DNA from: Bacteroidota bacterium
GTDB taxonomy: Bacteria > Bacteroidota > Bacteroidia > Bacteroidales > TTA-H9
Direction of reading: 5' to 3'
DNA: 64,000 nt
Assembly (NCBI GenBank): GCA_003250395.1
Contig: QKGM01000031.1
Coordinates: 1-64,000, forward strand
The notes under the pieces were generated by a model. It saw nothing but the letters and a program-made list of their open reading frames with translations. It did not search any database and was not told where the DNA came from. This document shows positions 18,343 to 27,039 of this stretch, in pieces (positions within the stretch are counted from its first letter, which is position 1; each line of letters begins with the position of its first letter). Made by a program: the position numbers and the translations under genes.

Positions 18343-19248
18343 TTAAATCAGACGTCTGATTGTAGTTACTATAATTTTATCAAAGGCACAATGGTGGCTG
18401 ACGCCATATCTATCAGCAGGGAGCAGGGACTCGATAAAAGGAAGCGAGGGTGCATATATAAACCTTCCTCCTGTTCTCAGCGACTCCAGAATCTTCATAT
18501 ATAACCGGGCATACGGCAGTACGTCCTCACCAGCCCGCTGATGAAAATGATTAAAATGGAGTGAAAAAGATTGATTGGCCAGAATCATTTGCCATGTAGA
18601 TGGCCTGAACCCGAAAGAAAACCAATCAACCTCTGACAGCCAGGGTTCTGATGCCGAGATGATTCGGTCAAAACCATATGCTTCGAATCCCTGATTTCTA
18701 AGATAGGTTGGAAGTAATGCATCTTCACCACAACCAATGTCGAGTAGTGGCGAAATGGATGAATCAGGAATCAATCCGTAAAGATCAAGAAGAAATTCGG
18801 GAGAATATCCAGCACAAACAACAGGCTTGACATCTTCAGATGCATTACTGTATATCTGTTCCAATAAAGGGTCAACTCCTTTTAGCCATAGAGCAAGCCG
18901 GTTGAGATGGTTCCTGGATATTTCATCTGCATCCTTTTCGCCGCAGAACTCATGTATCAGTTTGCTGTATAAGCCTCTGAGCTGGCCAATCTCATCTTCA
19001 CCGGCATGAATATACTGGTTCATAGCATAAAATGCTTTTAAAGATTCTCTGGTCAGAAAATCGATCCAGGAATTAAAATGCCCTGTGGCAGCCATTTCCC
19101 GTATTTGTTGTCGCTCATCATCAAACAATTGATGAGTCATTTCGCAAAAAAATGGCCTTGCAGGTTTTCCTGTGAAGAATAAATTCCTGTACCGGTTATA
19201 AAATAATTGTGAGAAAACAACATCCTCGAGGTGTTTCAGTTCGGGCAT
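18343..19248 (-). CDS. putative SAM-dependent methyltransferase, 301 aa
   Basis: The C-terminal half carries a class I methyltransferase motif I (LLDIGCGEDALLPTYL near residue 167), an acidic motif II region (EAYGFDR), and a late strand-like segment (LRTGGRFIYAPSLPFIESLLP). The N-terminal 150 residues are helical and unrecognised. The molecule modified is unknown. It is likely co-transcribed with the VOC protein that follows. The fold is reasonably clear, but a SAM-binding protein that no longer methylates cannot be excluded. Confidence 0.65.
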   Translation of the reverse strand: MPELKHLEDVVFSQLFYNRYRNLFFTGKPARPFFCEMTHQLFDDERQQIREMAATGHFNSWIDFLTRESLKAFYAMNQYIHAGEDEIGQLRGLYSKLIHEFCGEKDADEISRNHLNRLALWLKGVDPLLEQIYSNASEDVKPVVCAGYSPEFLLDLYGLIPDSSISPLLDIGCGEDALLPTYLRNQGFEAYGFDRIISASEPWLSEVDWFSFGFRPSTWQMILANQSFSLHFNHFHQRAGEDVLPYARLYMKILESLRTGGRFIYAPSLPFIESLLPADRYGVSHHCAFDKIIVTTIRRLI

Positions 19249-19377
19249 CTGGAAGCAGGTTTTAGTACCGCAAAGCTAACTAAATCGCCCGATAGTATTA
19301 AGGAAAGACCCGGCTTATGAATGCAGGCTATTCTTATTCAATTTGTAACAGTACCTGGTAGCTCCTGATTAAAAATA

Positions 19378-19403
19378 TTGCGACCGGGTTTTCCCGGTCG
19401 CAA
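19378..19403 (-). terminator. intrinsic terminator of the sorting-domain protein gene
   Basis: ttgcgaccggg and cccggtcgcaa form a perfect 11-bp stem around tttt on the plus strand. Read on the minus strand it is followed by tattttt. It lies 33 bases after the stop codon at 19436. Confidence 0.8.
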
Positions 19404-19435
19404 TTGGCAATCATACTTTACAAAGATTTTAAAAA

Positions 19436-20740
19436 CTATCTAATAATCATTAATTTCCTGGCAATCCTGCTATTCCCCGAAGTAATCAGCACACAATAAG
19501 TGCCCGGTCTGATTCCGTCAAAAGGAATTGTAATCTGGTGATCTCCTTCCGGAAGCATACAATTGCTCACGGGACAAAGAGCAATACGTCCCGTTTCATC
19601 AATGATACTGACAGTAACCGATTGAGGTTCATTGAGGGTAAAACGCAGTTCTGAACTAACAGAAGCAGGATTGGGGCTTAATATTATATTTTTATTATCA
19701 GCCTCATGAGGATTAATACCTACAAATTTATCACGGGTATAAACAGCTCCTCCATCTCCCACAGCGAATAATGAATTTACACCCACATAAACATCATGAA
19801 TTGGAGATATTTTTCCAGATGTTTCTGAAAGAGTCCAATTTACCCCGTTATCAGATGATTCATAAATTTCTCCGCCGGAAAAAACATTTGCTCCCCCGGC
19901 CAGTCCGTAGTTATTCTTTATATCAATACATTCCAGATAACCTTCGGTATGGTTGTCAGTACGCCAGAATCTATCCTCCCAATCAACAGTGGGAGTAATG
20001 AAACCGGTTGCATTCAATTCTTCTATCTGGACAGTAATTGCAGAGTCAGGGGTAAAGAAATGGGCATCGTGCGTACTTGTTTCCCATGACATACCATTTT
20101 CATCTGTAGGGTAAAAATCACGCCAGGTCCAGTTAGCTCCACCATCGAAAGAACGGGCGATTAATGATGTAAAAATTGAATTCTTTCCAACAATTGCACA
20201 GGTATCGTCACCGAACATCTGAACATTATATAATGCGCCAAAATAGCCCTCACGTATAGGGGTCCAGGTTAACCCAAAGTCTGTAGTCTTATGAATATTC
20301 TGCTCCATGCCACAAATAAAGCCTACACCTGTAGCTGGGTTAATTGAAAGCCCGTACATATCGACATAATACCCCATAGTTCCCGGAATAGTAATGACTG
20401 ACCATGTATTTCCTCCATCGAGGGAACGAATAACAGTACTGTTAGAACCACATGCAACTATTTTATCAGCATCCAGTATATCGACGTGGAAAAGTGTTTC
20501 GGTAGTCCCTGAATTAATAGATTCCCATGTAAGGCCACCATCTGTCGTCTTGAGAATGGTACCCATTTCACCAACAGCAAATCCGGTCAGGGTATTTTCA
20601 GGATCAAGAAAATCTATGCTGTTGATGGCAGCTTCTGTGTTGGTAGATTGTGGTGTCCATGATGACTGAGCATGCAGAGTATAACAGCAGGTCAAGGATA
20701 ATACCACAGACAGGGATGAGAAGAGTAATAATTTTTTCAT
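19436..20740 (-). CDS. secreted beta-propeller protein with T9SS C-terminal sorting domain
   Basis: The 434-residue protein has a signal peptide (KKLLLFSSLSVVLSLTCCYTL, cut after HAQ). It continues as repeated propeller blades of the YCF48/BNR type, each with G-x-T/S-W signatures such as ILKTTDGGLTWESINSG, VIRSLDGGNTWSVI, IHKTTDFGLTW, IARSFDGGANWTW and IYESSDNGVNWTL. The last about 80 residues form a type A sorting domain (LSPNPASVSSELRF, SIIDETGRIAL, GIRPGTYCVLITSG, ARKLMIIR). It should be exported by the T9SS whose porT and sprE genes lie in this window. The surface function is unknown. Confidence 0.9.
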   Translation of the reverse strand: MKKLLLFSSLSVVLSLTCCYTLHAQSSWTPQSTNTEAAINSIDFLDPENTLTGFAVGEMGTILKTTDGGLTWESINSGTTETLFHVDILDADKIVACGSNSTVIRSLDGGNTWSVITIPGTMGYYVDMYGLSINPATGVGFICGMEQNIHKTTDFGLTWTPIREGYFGALYNVQMFGDDTCAIVGKNSIFTSLIARSFDGGANWTWRDFYPTDENGMSWETSTHDAHFFTPDSAITVQIEELNATGFITPTVDWEDRFWRTDNHTEGYLECIDIKNNYGLAGGANVFSGGEIYESSDNGVNWTLSETSGKISPIHDVYVGVNSLFAVGDGGAVYTRDKFVGINPHEADNKNIILSPNPASVSSELRFTLNEPQSVTVSIIDETGRIALCPVSNCMLPEGDHQITIPFDGIRPGTYCVLITSGNSRIARKLMIIR

Positions 20741-20773
20741 TGTAATTTAATTTGAAGAAACTGATGATGCCGG

Positions 20774-20781
20774 CAAAGGTA
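20774..20781 (-). promoter_or_regulatory. promoter -7 box for the sorting-domain protein
   Basis: Plus-strand caaaggta reads TACCTTTG on the minus strand, matching TAnnTTTG, about 33 bases before the start codon at 20740. Confidence 0.45.
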
Positions 20782-20901
20782 TTTCAGTAGAAACATTTGC
20801 CGCAATCCGCTTTACTACTGAATCTGATACTGCATCATCCGTACTGGTACTGAATTTAACAGTTTTACAGAATAATCAGGCGTATTCTACTCTTGGTTAG
20901 T

Positions 20902-20909
20902 TACATTTG
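20902..20909 (+). promoter_or_regulatory. promoter -7 box for the histidine kinase/regulator pair
   Basis: TACATTTG matches TAnnTTTG, 17 bases before the kinase ATG at 20927. The -33 region is not convincing. Confidence 0.45.
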
Positions 20910-20926
20910 TACCCGAATTTTAACGC

Positions 20927-22921
20927 ATGAATTGCAGTCGGTATACAAAAATAATTCAAGTTCTTCTTGTAGTCATGCTCGTTATGAGCCTGACTCCCGT
21001 CATTGCGGGTACTGACTCCTATATATTTGATCCTGAATCAATCAAACCAGGAGAAAAAGCAGGAGGAAAAGAACGTGTTGATTTATTATGCAGATTATGC
21101 TGGGATCAGACCTATGCCTACCCTACCATCGCGTTGCGGTACGGAATGGAAGCCATCGGTGAAGCTTCCCGTACTGGTTATCTTCAGGGTTCCATCAAAG
21201 CGCATAACCTGACAGGAATCGTATACGATGTTATGTCTGTATTCGACAGCGCGCTTTATCACTATCATTACGCACTTGAGCTAAGCCAGATCAAAGGTGA
21301 CACTGCACTGATAGCCAGCAATCTTTCCAACATCGGATTGACCCACTGGCATACCGGCAACTTCAAGGAAGCCTTGTCTTTCCTGTTCAGGGCTCTTAAC
21401 TATTTCGAAATTAAAAACAGTCAATACGGTCAGGCTGCCTGCCTGAACAACATCGGCCTTATTTATCTTGACCTGAATAATACGGATAGGGCTCTCACTT
21501 CCTTTGAAGAATCTTTAAAACTATATACAGCCATAAAAAACTCACTTGGAATGGGAGCCGTGACGACCAATCTGGGCAGACTATGGTCAGGAAAAGAGAA
21601 TGAAAAGAAAGCCCTTGATTACCTTTTAATGTCGGAAAAGCTTAAGATAAGCTGTCAGGATAATTATGGCCTGGCTATTACCTACAGGTACCTTGGACAA
21701 TTAATGGCGCGTCTGAAAAAGCATACCTCCGCGAGCAGATATCTGACTCAAAGCCTTGCAATAACTGATAAGATTAATGACCCAAATGAAAAAGGCTGGA
21801 CTTTGCTGGAGATTGCAAAACTAAAACTGGATACTGGAAATCCAAAAACAGCCTACCAACCAGCCCAGGAAGCCCTCAGGCTTGCCAAAGAGGTTAAAAG
21901 TCTTAAACTGGAAAGTGAAGTTTACAGTTTTCTATCAAAGTATTACAATGCGCTCGACGATACCGGGCGAAGTTATCAGTATTACCGATCGTATAAGGAG
22001 CTGGAAGATGAGATTTTAAATGTTAACCGTATCAATCAGCTGATTGATTTGGAACTTCAGCATCTAAGCAAGAAAAAGACCAGTGAAATAGCATCTCTCA
22101 ACAGAGAAAAAAACGATCAGTTTGTTCTGATAGAAGAACAACAACAGTTACTAAGCCAGCGGAACCTGATGTTGGTTTTGGCAGCAGTGCTGCTGGTTAT
22201 CACTATTCTTTCGGCTATATTTGTTTTCAGGGAGATACGACAGAGGCAACTCCGACTGACTCAGTTACAAATGCAGGAATTAAGAGAAAAGCAGTTACGC
22301 GAAATTCTGGAAGCAGAAATTGGCGAGAGGAAACGAATAGGAGAAGAGCTACACGACAGTCTGGGGCAATCACTGTCACTGATAAAATTAAATATCAGCA
22401 CACTACGTGATAAATCAGTAACCACTCATGATGTTCCGCAATCATGGCTCGACAACCTGATCACTCTGGTTGATGGAGCCTTTAGTGAGCTGAGAACAAT
22501 ATCACACAATATGGCGCCCATCATGTTGCGTGAAAAAGGGTTGCTGGCCGCAATTCAGGACCTGATAGACAGATTGAATGAATCGACAAAATATACCATC
22601 CATTTTGAAACGATAGGGACTGTCCCCCATGCCGATACGCTGGTTGAAAATACGCTGTACAGGGTAATCCAGGAATTACTGAACAACATAATGCACCATT
22701 CAGGTGCTACTGAAATCTGCTTTCAGGTGATCAGTGATGAGGGGGAACTTACGATAATGATCGAAGATAATGGCTGCGGATTTGATCCTGGCCAATTACA
22801 AACCAATAAAGGTATCGGTATAAAAAACATACATAAACGGCTGTCGAACCTTGGGGGTACAGTTCACATCGACTCGGTACCAAACAGGGGAACCACTGTA
22901 ACGCTTACCATTCCTGTATGA
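20927..22921 (+). CDS. TPR-containing sensor histidine kinase (NarX/HisKA_3 type)
   Basis: Membrane sensor kinase of 664 residues. It has a signal peptide (IIQVLLVVMLVMSLTPVIAG), then a periplasmic array of tetratricopeptide repeats from about residue 60 to 360 (for example ALSFLFRALNYFEI, ACLNNIGLIYLDLNNTDRAL). A transmembrane helix (LMLVLAAVLLVITILSAIFV) lies near 415-435. The HisKA_3 dimerisation box ERKRIGEELHDSLGQSLSL near 470 holds the phosphorylated His, and an HATPase_c domain follows with N box (ELLNNIMHHSGA) and G box (GIGIKNIHKRL). Its stop overlaps the regulator start (ATGA), so the pair forms a two-component system. The stimulus is unknown. Confidence 0.93.
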   Translation: MNCSRYTKIIQVLLVVMLVMSLTPVIAGTDSYIFDPESIKPGEKAGGKERVDLLCRLCWDQTYAYPTIALRYGMEAIGEASRTGYLQGSIKAHNLTGIVYDVMSVFDSALYHYHYALELSQIKGDTALIASNLSNIGLTHWHTGNFKEALSFLFRALNYFEIKNSQYGQAACLNNIGLIYLDLNNTDRALTSFEESLKLYTAIKNSLGMGAVTTNLGRLWSGKENEKKALDYLLMSEKLKISCQDNYGLAITYRYLGQLMARLKKHTSASRYLTQSLAITDKINDPNEKGWTLLEIAKLKLDTGNPKTAYQPAQEALRLAKEVKSLKLESEVYSFLSKYYNALDDTGRSYQYYRSYKELEDEILNVNRINQLIDLELQHLSKKKTSEIASLNREKNDQFVLIEEQQQLLSQRNLMLVLAAVLLVITILSAIFVFREIRQRQLRLTQLQMQELREKQLREILEAEIGERKRIGEELHDSLGQSLSLIKLNISTLRDKSVTTHDVPQSWLDNLITLVDGAFSELRTISHNMAPIMLREKGLLAAIQDLIDRLNESTKYTIHFETIGTVPHADTLVENTLYRVIQELLNNIMHHSGATEICFQVISDEGELTIMIEDNGCGFDPGQLQTNKGIGIKNIHKRLSNLGGTVHIDSVPNRGTTVTLTIPV

Positions 22922-23595
22922 CAGAAAAGAAAGGCATAAAACTAATGATTGTTGATGACCACCGGCTAATTATTGATGGTATGAAGGCTATATTATCAAA
23001 AATAGACGGGGTAGAGCTTACAACTGGAGCCTCTTCAGGATATGAGGCCTTACGTCTTCTTGATACTCACCATGTAGACGTAGTACTAGCCGATATCAAT
23101 ATGCCCGGGATGAACGGGATAGAAGTAACCCGTCGCATCAAGGCTGATCATCCGGGTGTAGCAGTTCTGGCCCTTACAATGCATGATGACTCCAGCCTTA
23201 TTAACCAGATGATAGAAGCGGGGGCATCAGGGTACATTCTTAAGTCAACAGGAATAGACGAACTACTGGAAGCAATTGAAACGGTGGCATCGGGAGGAAA
23301 ATTCCTTAGTCGTGATGTTCAAAAGATTATCATGCAGCGGATATACAACGCGAATGATGCTATCACAGGTATTCAGCCCAATGTAATCCGTCTCACGTCG
23401 CGAGAAAGCGAAATCCTTCAATTAATCGCCAAAGAATATTCAAATGGCCAGATTGCTGAAAAACTATTCATTTCTGAGCGGACAGTAGAGACCCACCGTA
23501 AGAATATATTCATTAAAACAGGAACAAAAACCGTTGTGGGCCTGATAAAATATGCCATCGAAAATGACCTCTTAAGAGAAGGTCAGAGGTGGTAA
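22918..23595 (+). CDS. LuxR/NarL-family response regulator
   Basis: Cognate regulator of the preceding kinase. The receiver domain spans residues 8-125 with the acidic pair DD in IVDDHRL, the phospho-acceptor Asp in VVLADINMPGM, Thr in ALTMHD and Lys in YILKSTG. A GerE/LuxR helix-turn-helix follows (LTSRESEILQLIAKEYSNGQ, ISERTVETHRKNIFIKTG). The 225 residues are typical. The start overlaps the kinase stop by four bases. The gene ends one base before the convergent HMGL-like gene, leaving no terminator space. Confidence 0.95.
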   Translation: MTEKKGIKLMIVDDHRLIIDGMKAILSKIDGVELTTGASSGYEALRLLDTHHVDVVLADINMPGMNGIEVTRRIKADHPGVAVLALTMHDDSSLINQMIEAGASGYILKSTGIDELLEAIETVASGGKFLSRDVQKIIMQRIYNANDAITGIQPNVIRLTSRESEILQLIAKEYSNGQIAEKLFISERTVETHRKNIFIKTGTKTVVGLIKYAIENDLLREGQRW

Positions 23596-23596
23596 A

Positions 23597-24619
23597 TCAG
23601 TAAGTCCTCCCTGAAAGATTTTTTGGTATCCGTCCACTTTTAATTGACTCCGACCTCAATCTTCTTCCGACAATCCTTTCAACCATCAATCCCAATTCCA
23701 GCAGTTTATCAATGTCTATCCCTGTTTCTATCCCCATTTCATCCATCATGACCACCATATCTTCTGTACTGACAAGCCCTGAAAGGCCTGGATCTTTATA
23801 ATAATAAGACCCGGTACCGGAAACCGGAACACCGTTAACAAAATTTGCCGGCTGCCCCCCTATTCCACCCATGGAAGCTTCGTAATTAGTCATCCCCGAT
23901 TGCAGGGCTGCCAAAATATTAGCCAATCCCCACCCACGGGTTGTATGAAAATGAACAATATGTTTAGAGGAATCGCCAAAATGATCCATCAGCATCGAGA
24001 AATAACGATAAACTCTATCAGGTGATGCAGAACCATCATGATCTGCATGTTCTATGTCGGTGGCACCTATATCGAGCCATCTTCTTGAGAACTCTATTGC
24101 CTTCTCCAGTTTGGTAGGCCCTTCTATCGGACACCCCCAGATTGTTGAAACTGTACCGTTTACCTTCATACCCGCGGCACGGGCTTTTGGAATCCACTCT
24201 TCGCACATCTTCCAGTATTCGGCGAGCGACAATCCCGAATTCTTTCGATGATGCGATTCACTTGTACTGACCATCACGAGAATACGATCTGGCCCCCACC
24301 CTTCATCATGTGCCTGAATTGCCCTTTCGATCGCCTTCTCACGGATGGTTACTGCTGTAAGCTTTACCTCCGGAAGCAGATGTTTAACCAGTTTACTGTT
24401 TCTGATTCCCTTAAATACTTCATCAGCATCCTTAAACTGAGGCATCCCTTTTGGATTACCAAAATTAGAAACCTCCAAATGCCGGAACCCGGCAAGAATA
24501 GACTGTTCGAGAACCCATATCTTTGCTTCAGTCGGAATGTATTTTTCTTCATGTTGAAAACCATCACGAACCGTAATATCGCCGATTTTCACTTTTCTGG
24601 GATAATTGAATTCCGTCAT
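23597..24619 (-). CDS. HMG-CoA lyase-like (DRE-TIM) enzyme without the catalytic Cys
   Basis: A 340-residue TIM-barrel of the pyruvate-carboxyltransferase/HMGL-like superfamily, with the metal site formed by IGDITVRDG near residue 12 and the HFH of IVHFHTTRG near 218. The canonical HMG-CoA lyase loop with its active-site Cys (GGCPYA) is replaced by GGIGGQPANF, so it probably does not cleave HMG-CoA by the usual mechanism. It is the last gene of the leucine-degradation cluster and lies 28 bases after CoA-transferase subunit B. It may act on a related acyl-CoA or hydroxyacid. I cannot name the substrate. Confidence 0.75.
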   Translation of the reverse strand: MTEFNYPRKVKIGDITVRDGFQHEEKYIPTEAKIWVLEQSILAGFRHLEVSNFGNPKGMPQFKDADEVFKGIRNSKLVKHLLPEVKLTAVTIREKAIERAIQAHDEGWGPDRILVMVSTSESHHRKNSGLSLAEYWKMCEEWIPKARAAGMKVNGTVSTIWGCPIEGPTKLEKAIEFSRRWLDIGATDIEHADHDGSASPDRVYRYFSMLMDHFGDSSKHIVHFHTTRGWGLANILAALQSGMTNYEASMGGIGGQPANFVNGVPVSGTGSYYYKDPGLSGLVSTEDMVVMMDEMGIETGIDIDKLLELGLMVERIVGRRLRSESIKSGRIPKNLSGRTY

Positions 24620-24647
24620 GTTTTATGTCATTAATGTAAATCAAAAA

Positions 24648-25304
24648 TTAAAAAGACATTTCCGGAATATCTCCATCGACTATCAGCGTTCCCCCGGTTG
24701 CATCTTTTATCTCTTCAACAGTAACCCCCGGCGCCCTTTCCTGTAGCCTGAAACCACCAGATGTAACTTCAATGACAGCCAGATCGGTAACAATCTTCGT
24801 AACACAACGAACTCCGGTCAGGGGCAAGGTACATTTTTTCAACAGCTTTGAATTACCATCTCTGTCGGTATGTTGCATAGCAACGATTATATTTCTGGCA
24901 GCAGCTACCAAATCCATGGCACCTCCCATCCCCTTTACCAGTTTTCCGGGAACCTTCCAACTGGCAATATCTCCTGTTTCTGAAACTTCAAAAGCGCCTA
25001 ACACGGTAAGGTCAACATGCCCCCCCCTGATCATCCCGAAACTTGAAGCCGAATCGAAGAATGAGGCACCATCAATAAAGGTGACCGTTTGCTTTCCAGC
25101 ATTAATAAGATCAGCATCTACCTTATCTCTTGTCGGAAAGGGGCCGATTCCGAGCAATCCATTTTCAGAATGAAGAGTTACATCCATTCCTTCCGGGATA
25201 TAATTTGCCACCAGAGTAGGTATCCCGATTCCCAAATTAACATAATAACCATCACGCAATTCAAGCGCTATTCTTCTCGCAATTCCATTTTTATCCAGAG
25301 CCAT
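24648..25304 (-). CDS. scoB: 3-oxoacid CoA-transferase subunit B
   Basis: Beta subunit of a heterodimeric class I CoA-transferase, here most likely acetoacetate activating (succinyl-CoA or acetyl-CoA donor). The conserved block [13 protein letters not shown] near residue 24 is followed by the catalytic Glu in [12 protein letters not shown] near 46. Later blocks are [25 protein letters not shown] and [10 protein letters not shown]. At 218 residues it is the usual length. It is separated from subunit A by about 90 bases. Confidence 0.92.
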   Translation of the reverse strand: MALDKNGIARRIALELRDGYYVNLGIGIPTLVANYIPEGMDVTLHSENGLLGIGPFPTRDKVDADLINAGKQTVTFIDGASFFDSASSFGMIRGGHVDLTVLGAFEVSETGDIASWKVPGKLVKGMGGAMDLVAAARNIIVAMQHTDRDGNSKLLKKCTLPLTGVRCVTKIVTDLAVIEVTSGGFRLQERAPGVTVEEIKDATGGTLIVDGDIPEMSF

Positions 25305-25394
25305 AATTTCAATTATTCAAGTTAAAAATCCAAGTCTTACTGAAGCCAACTCTTCATCAATACTGAGTTGCAACGAACGCAATCCTTTTCAGGA

Positions 25395-26087
25395 TCAGTC
25401 ACTGGTTGTTACAAACTCTATCTGTTTTATATACCCTGATCCCTGAAAGATCCGCTGAACGAAAATTCCAGGAGTATGAACCTGATTGGGATCGAGAGTA
25501 CCTGCCGGTACAAGTTCTTCCACTTCAGCAATTGTAACCATCCCTGCTGCAGCCATCATATTATTGAAATTGTTGGCAGTATGTCTGAATATCAGGTTTC
25601 CTTTTGTATCACCCTTCCATGCTTTCACGATAGCAAAATCGGCTCGCAGACCCAACTCCATTAAATACATTTTACCATTGAATTCACGCACTTCCTTACC
25701 CTCCTGCACCTCAGTCCCATAACCTGCCGGGACATAAAAAGCTGGTATCCCGTTTCCACCGGCTCTGATTCTTTCAGCAAGTGTTCCCTGGGGAATAAGC
25801 TCTACTTCAAGTTCTCCGCTCAGCAATTGTCGCTCAAACTCTTTGTTTTCTCCAACATATGAAGCTATCATCTTCCTTATCTGATGATTCCGCAACAATT
25901 TCCCCAACCCCGCATTATCAATTCCAGCATTGTTTGATATACAGGTCAAATCTTTAATACCCGCATCAACCAAAGCATCTATCGAGTTTTCAGGAATTCC
26001 ACATAATCCGAAACCACCTAGCATCAAGGTCATCCCGTCACCAATTCCGGCAATGGCTTCTTTAGCAGTCGTATATACTTTATTCAT
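25395..26087 (-). CDS. scoA: 3-oxoacid CoA-transferase subunit A
   Basis: Alpha subunit of the CoA-transferase. The 230-residue protein has the glycine-rich [18 protein letters not shown] near residue 21, [12 protein letters not shown] near 52, and [20 protein letters not shown] near 98 with later AGYGTEV. With HMG-CoA lyase upstream, acetoacetate is the likely substrate, giving acetoacetyl-CoA for thiolysis. It starts 12 bases after the HMG-CoA lyase stop, so the two are probably one transcript. Confidence 0.92.
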   Translation of the reverse strand: MNKVYTTAKEAIAGIGDGMTLMLGGFGLCGIPENSIDALVDAGIKDLTCISNNAGIDNAGLGKLLRNHQIRKMIASYVGENKEFERQLLSGELEVELIPQGTLAERIRAGGNGIPAFYVPAGYGTEVQEGKEVREFNGKMYLMELGLRADFAIVKAWKGDTKGNLIFRHTANNFNNMMAAAGMVTIAEVEELVPAGTLDPNQVHTPGIFVQRIFQGSGYIKQIEFVTTSD

Positions 26088-26099
26088 AAACTTATTTAA

Positions 26100-26984
26100 T
26101 TAAAAATCAGAATTAATTTCACGAAACAACCTGTCAGATTCAATGATTGCCTCCTGATACTTATCAATATTAATTTTCAACGGGATATCTTTCTCTCCAA
26201 AAAACGAAACCAGGTTCTGCATCGCAAGGTTTTCAACCATACCAACCCCTGTCATCGGACATCCGCCACCTCCAAGCAGTACGCCATCAAAACTCCTGCA
26301 TCCATTTCGCCATGCTGCATCAATCCTTGAATACCACTCATCGGGCTTTGAATGAAGATGAAACCCAAACTCTACATCCGGAAACTCTTTTATCAGTAAC
26401 CTGAATGCTTCTCCCACTGTTTCTGCAGTTGATATTCCTATGGTATCAGAAACATTAATGTCGGTTATTCCTTCCCGGCGAAGTTTCTCTATCCATTCTG
26501 CCAGAAGGTCAATACTCCACGGATCATTGTAAGGATTTCCAAACCCCATTGACAGGTAGACCATCAGTTTCTTTTGACGACGGGAACATAAATCCAACAT
26601 TTCACACGTCTGACTAAAAGCTTTCTGAATGTTAGAATTCAGATTTCTTTTCAGAAATGTTTCAGATACCGAAAAAGGATATCCCAACCAGGAAATTTTC
26701 TCAAACTTTATTGCTTTCAGTGCTCCACGAATATTTCCCACGATGGCGAGAAGTTTGGTATTGCCATTAGTTTCAATTTCACCAAGAACCTCTTCCGTGT
26801 CACGCAATTGAGGTATGGCTTCAGGAGATACAAAACTGCCAAAGTCGAGAATATCGAACCCGACTTCCATCAATTGATTGATGTATTGAATCTTTCGCCG
26901 GGTAGGTATGAAAGTACTTACCCCCTGCATTGCATCACGGGGACAATCGGTAAGTCGTACTGCCTGTTGAGATTCGCTGATCAT
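26100..26984 (-). CDS. hydroxymethylglutaryl-CoA lyase
   Basis: Cleaves HMG-CoA to acetyl-CoA and acetoacetate, the last committed step of leucine breakdown. The 294-residue TIM barrel opens with VRLTDCPRDAMQGV (metal Asp and substrate Arg) and has FGFHLHSKPDEWY (metal HxH). It retains the catalytic Cys in the loop GGGGCPMTGVGMVENLA near residue 240. The loop differs somewhat from the usual GGCPYA(x)GASGN, but the Cys is in place. It sits between acyl-CoA dehydrogenase and the acetoacetate CoA-transferase, which fits the pathway order. Confidence 0.85.
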   Translation of the reverse strand: MISESQQAVRLTDCPRDAMQGVSTFIPTRRKIQYINQLMEVGFDILDFGSFVSPEAIPQLRDTEEVLGEIETNGNTKLLAIVGNIRGALKAIKFEKISWLGYPFSVSETFLKRNLNSNIQKAFSQTCEMLDLCSRRQKKLMVYLSMGFGNPYNDPWSIDLLAEWIEKLRREGITDINVSDTIGISTAETVGEAFRLLIKEFPDVEFGFHLHSKPDEWYSRIDAAWRNGCRSFDGVLLGGGGCPMTGVGMVENLAMQNLVSFFGEKDIPLKINIDKYQEAIIESDRLFREINSDF

Positions 26985-27039
26985 GGTGTGTTAACTATAT
27001 TGGTTACGAATTTATGAAAAAACACTGCTTTGAATATAT

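Noticed and set aside
24248-24634. Plus-strand frames overlapping the CoA-transferase and HMGL genes
   Set aside because: They are shadows of strongly motif-supported minus-strand genes, with no motifs of their own.
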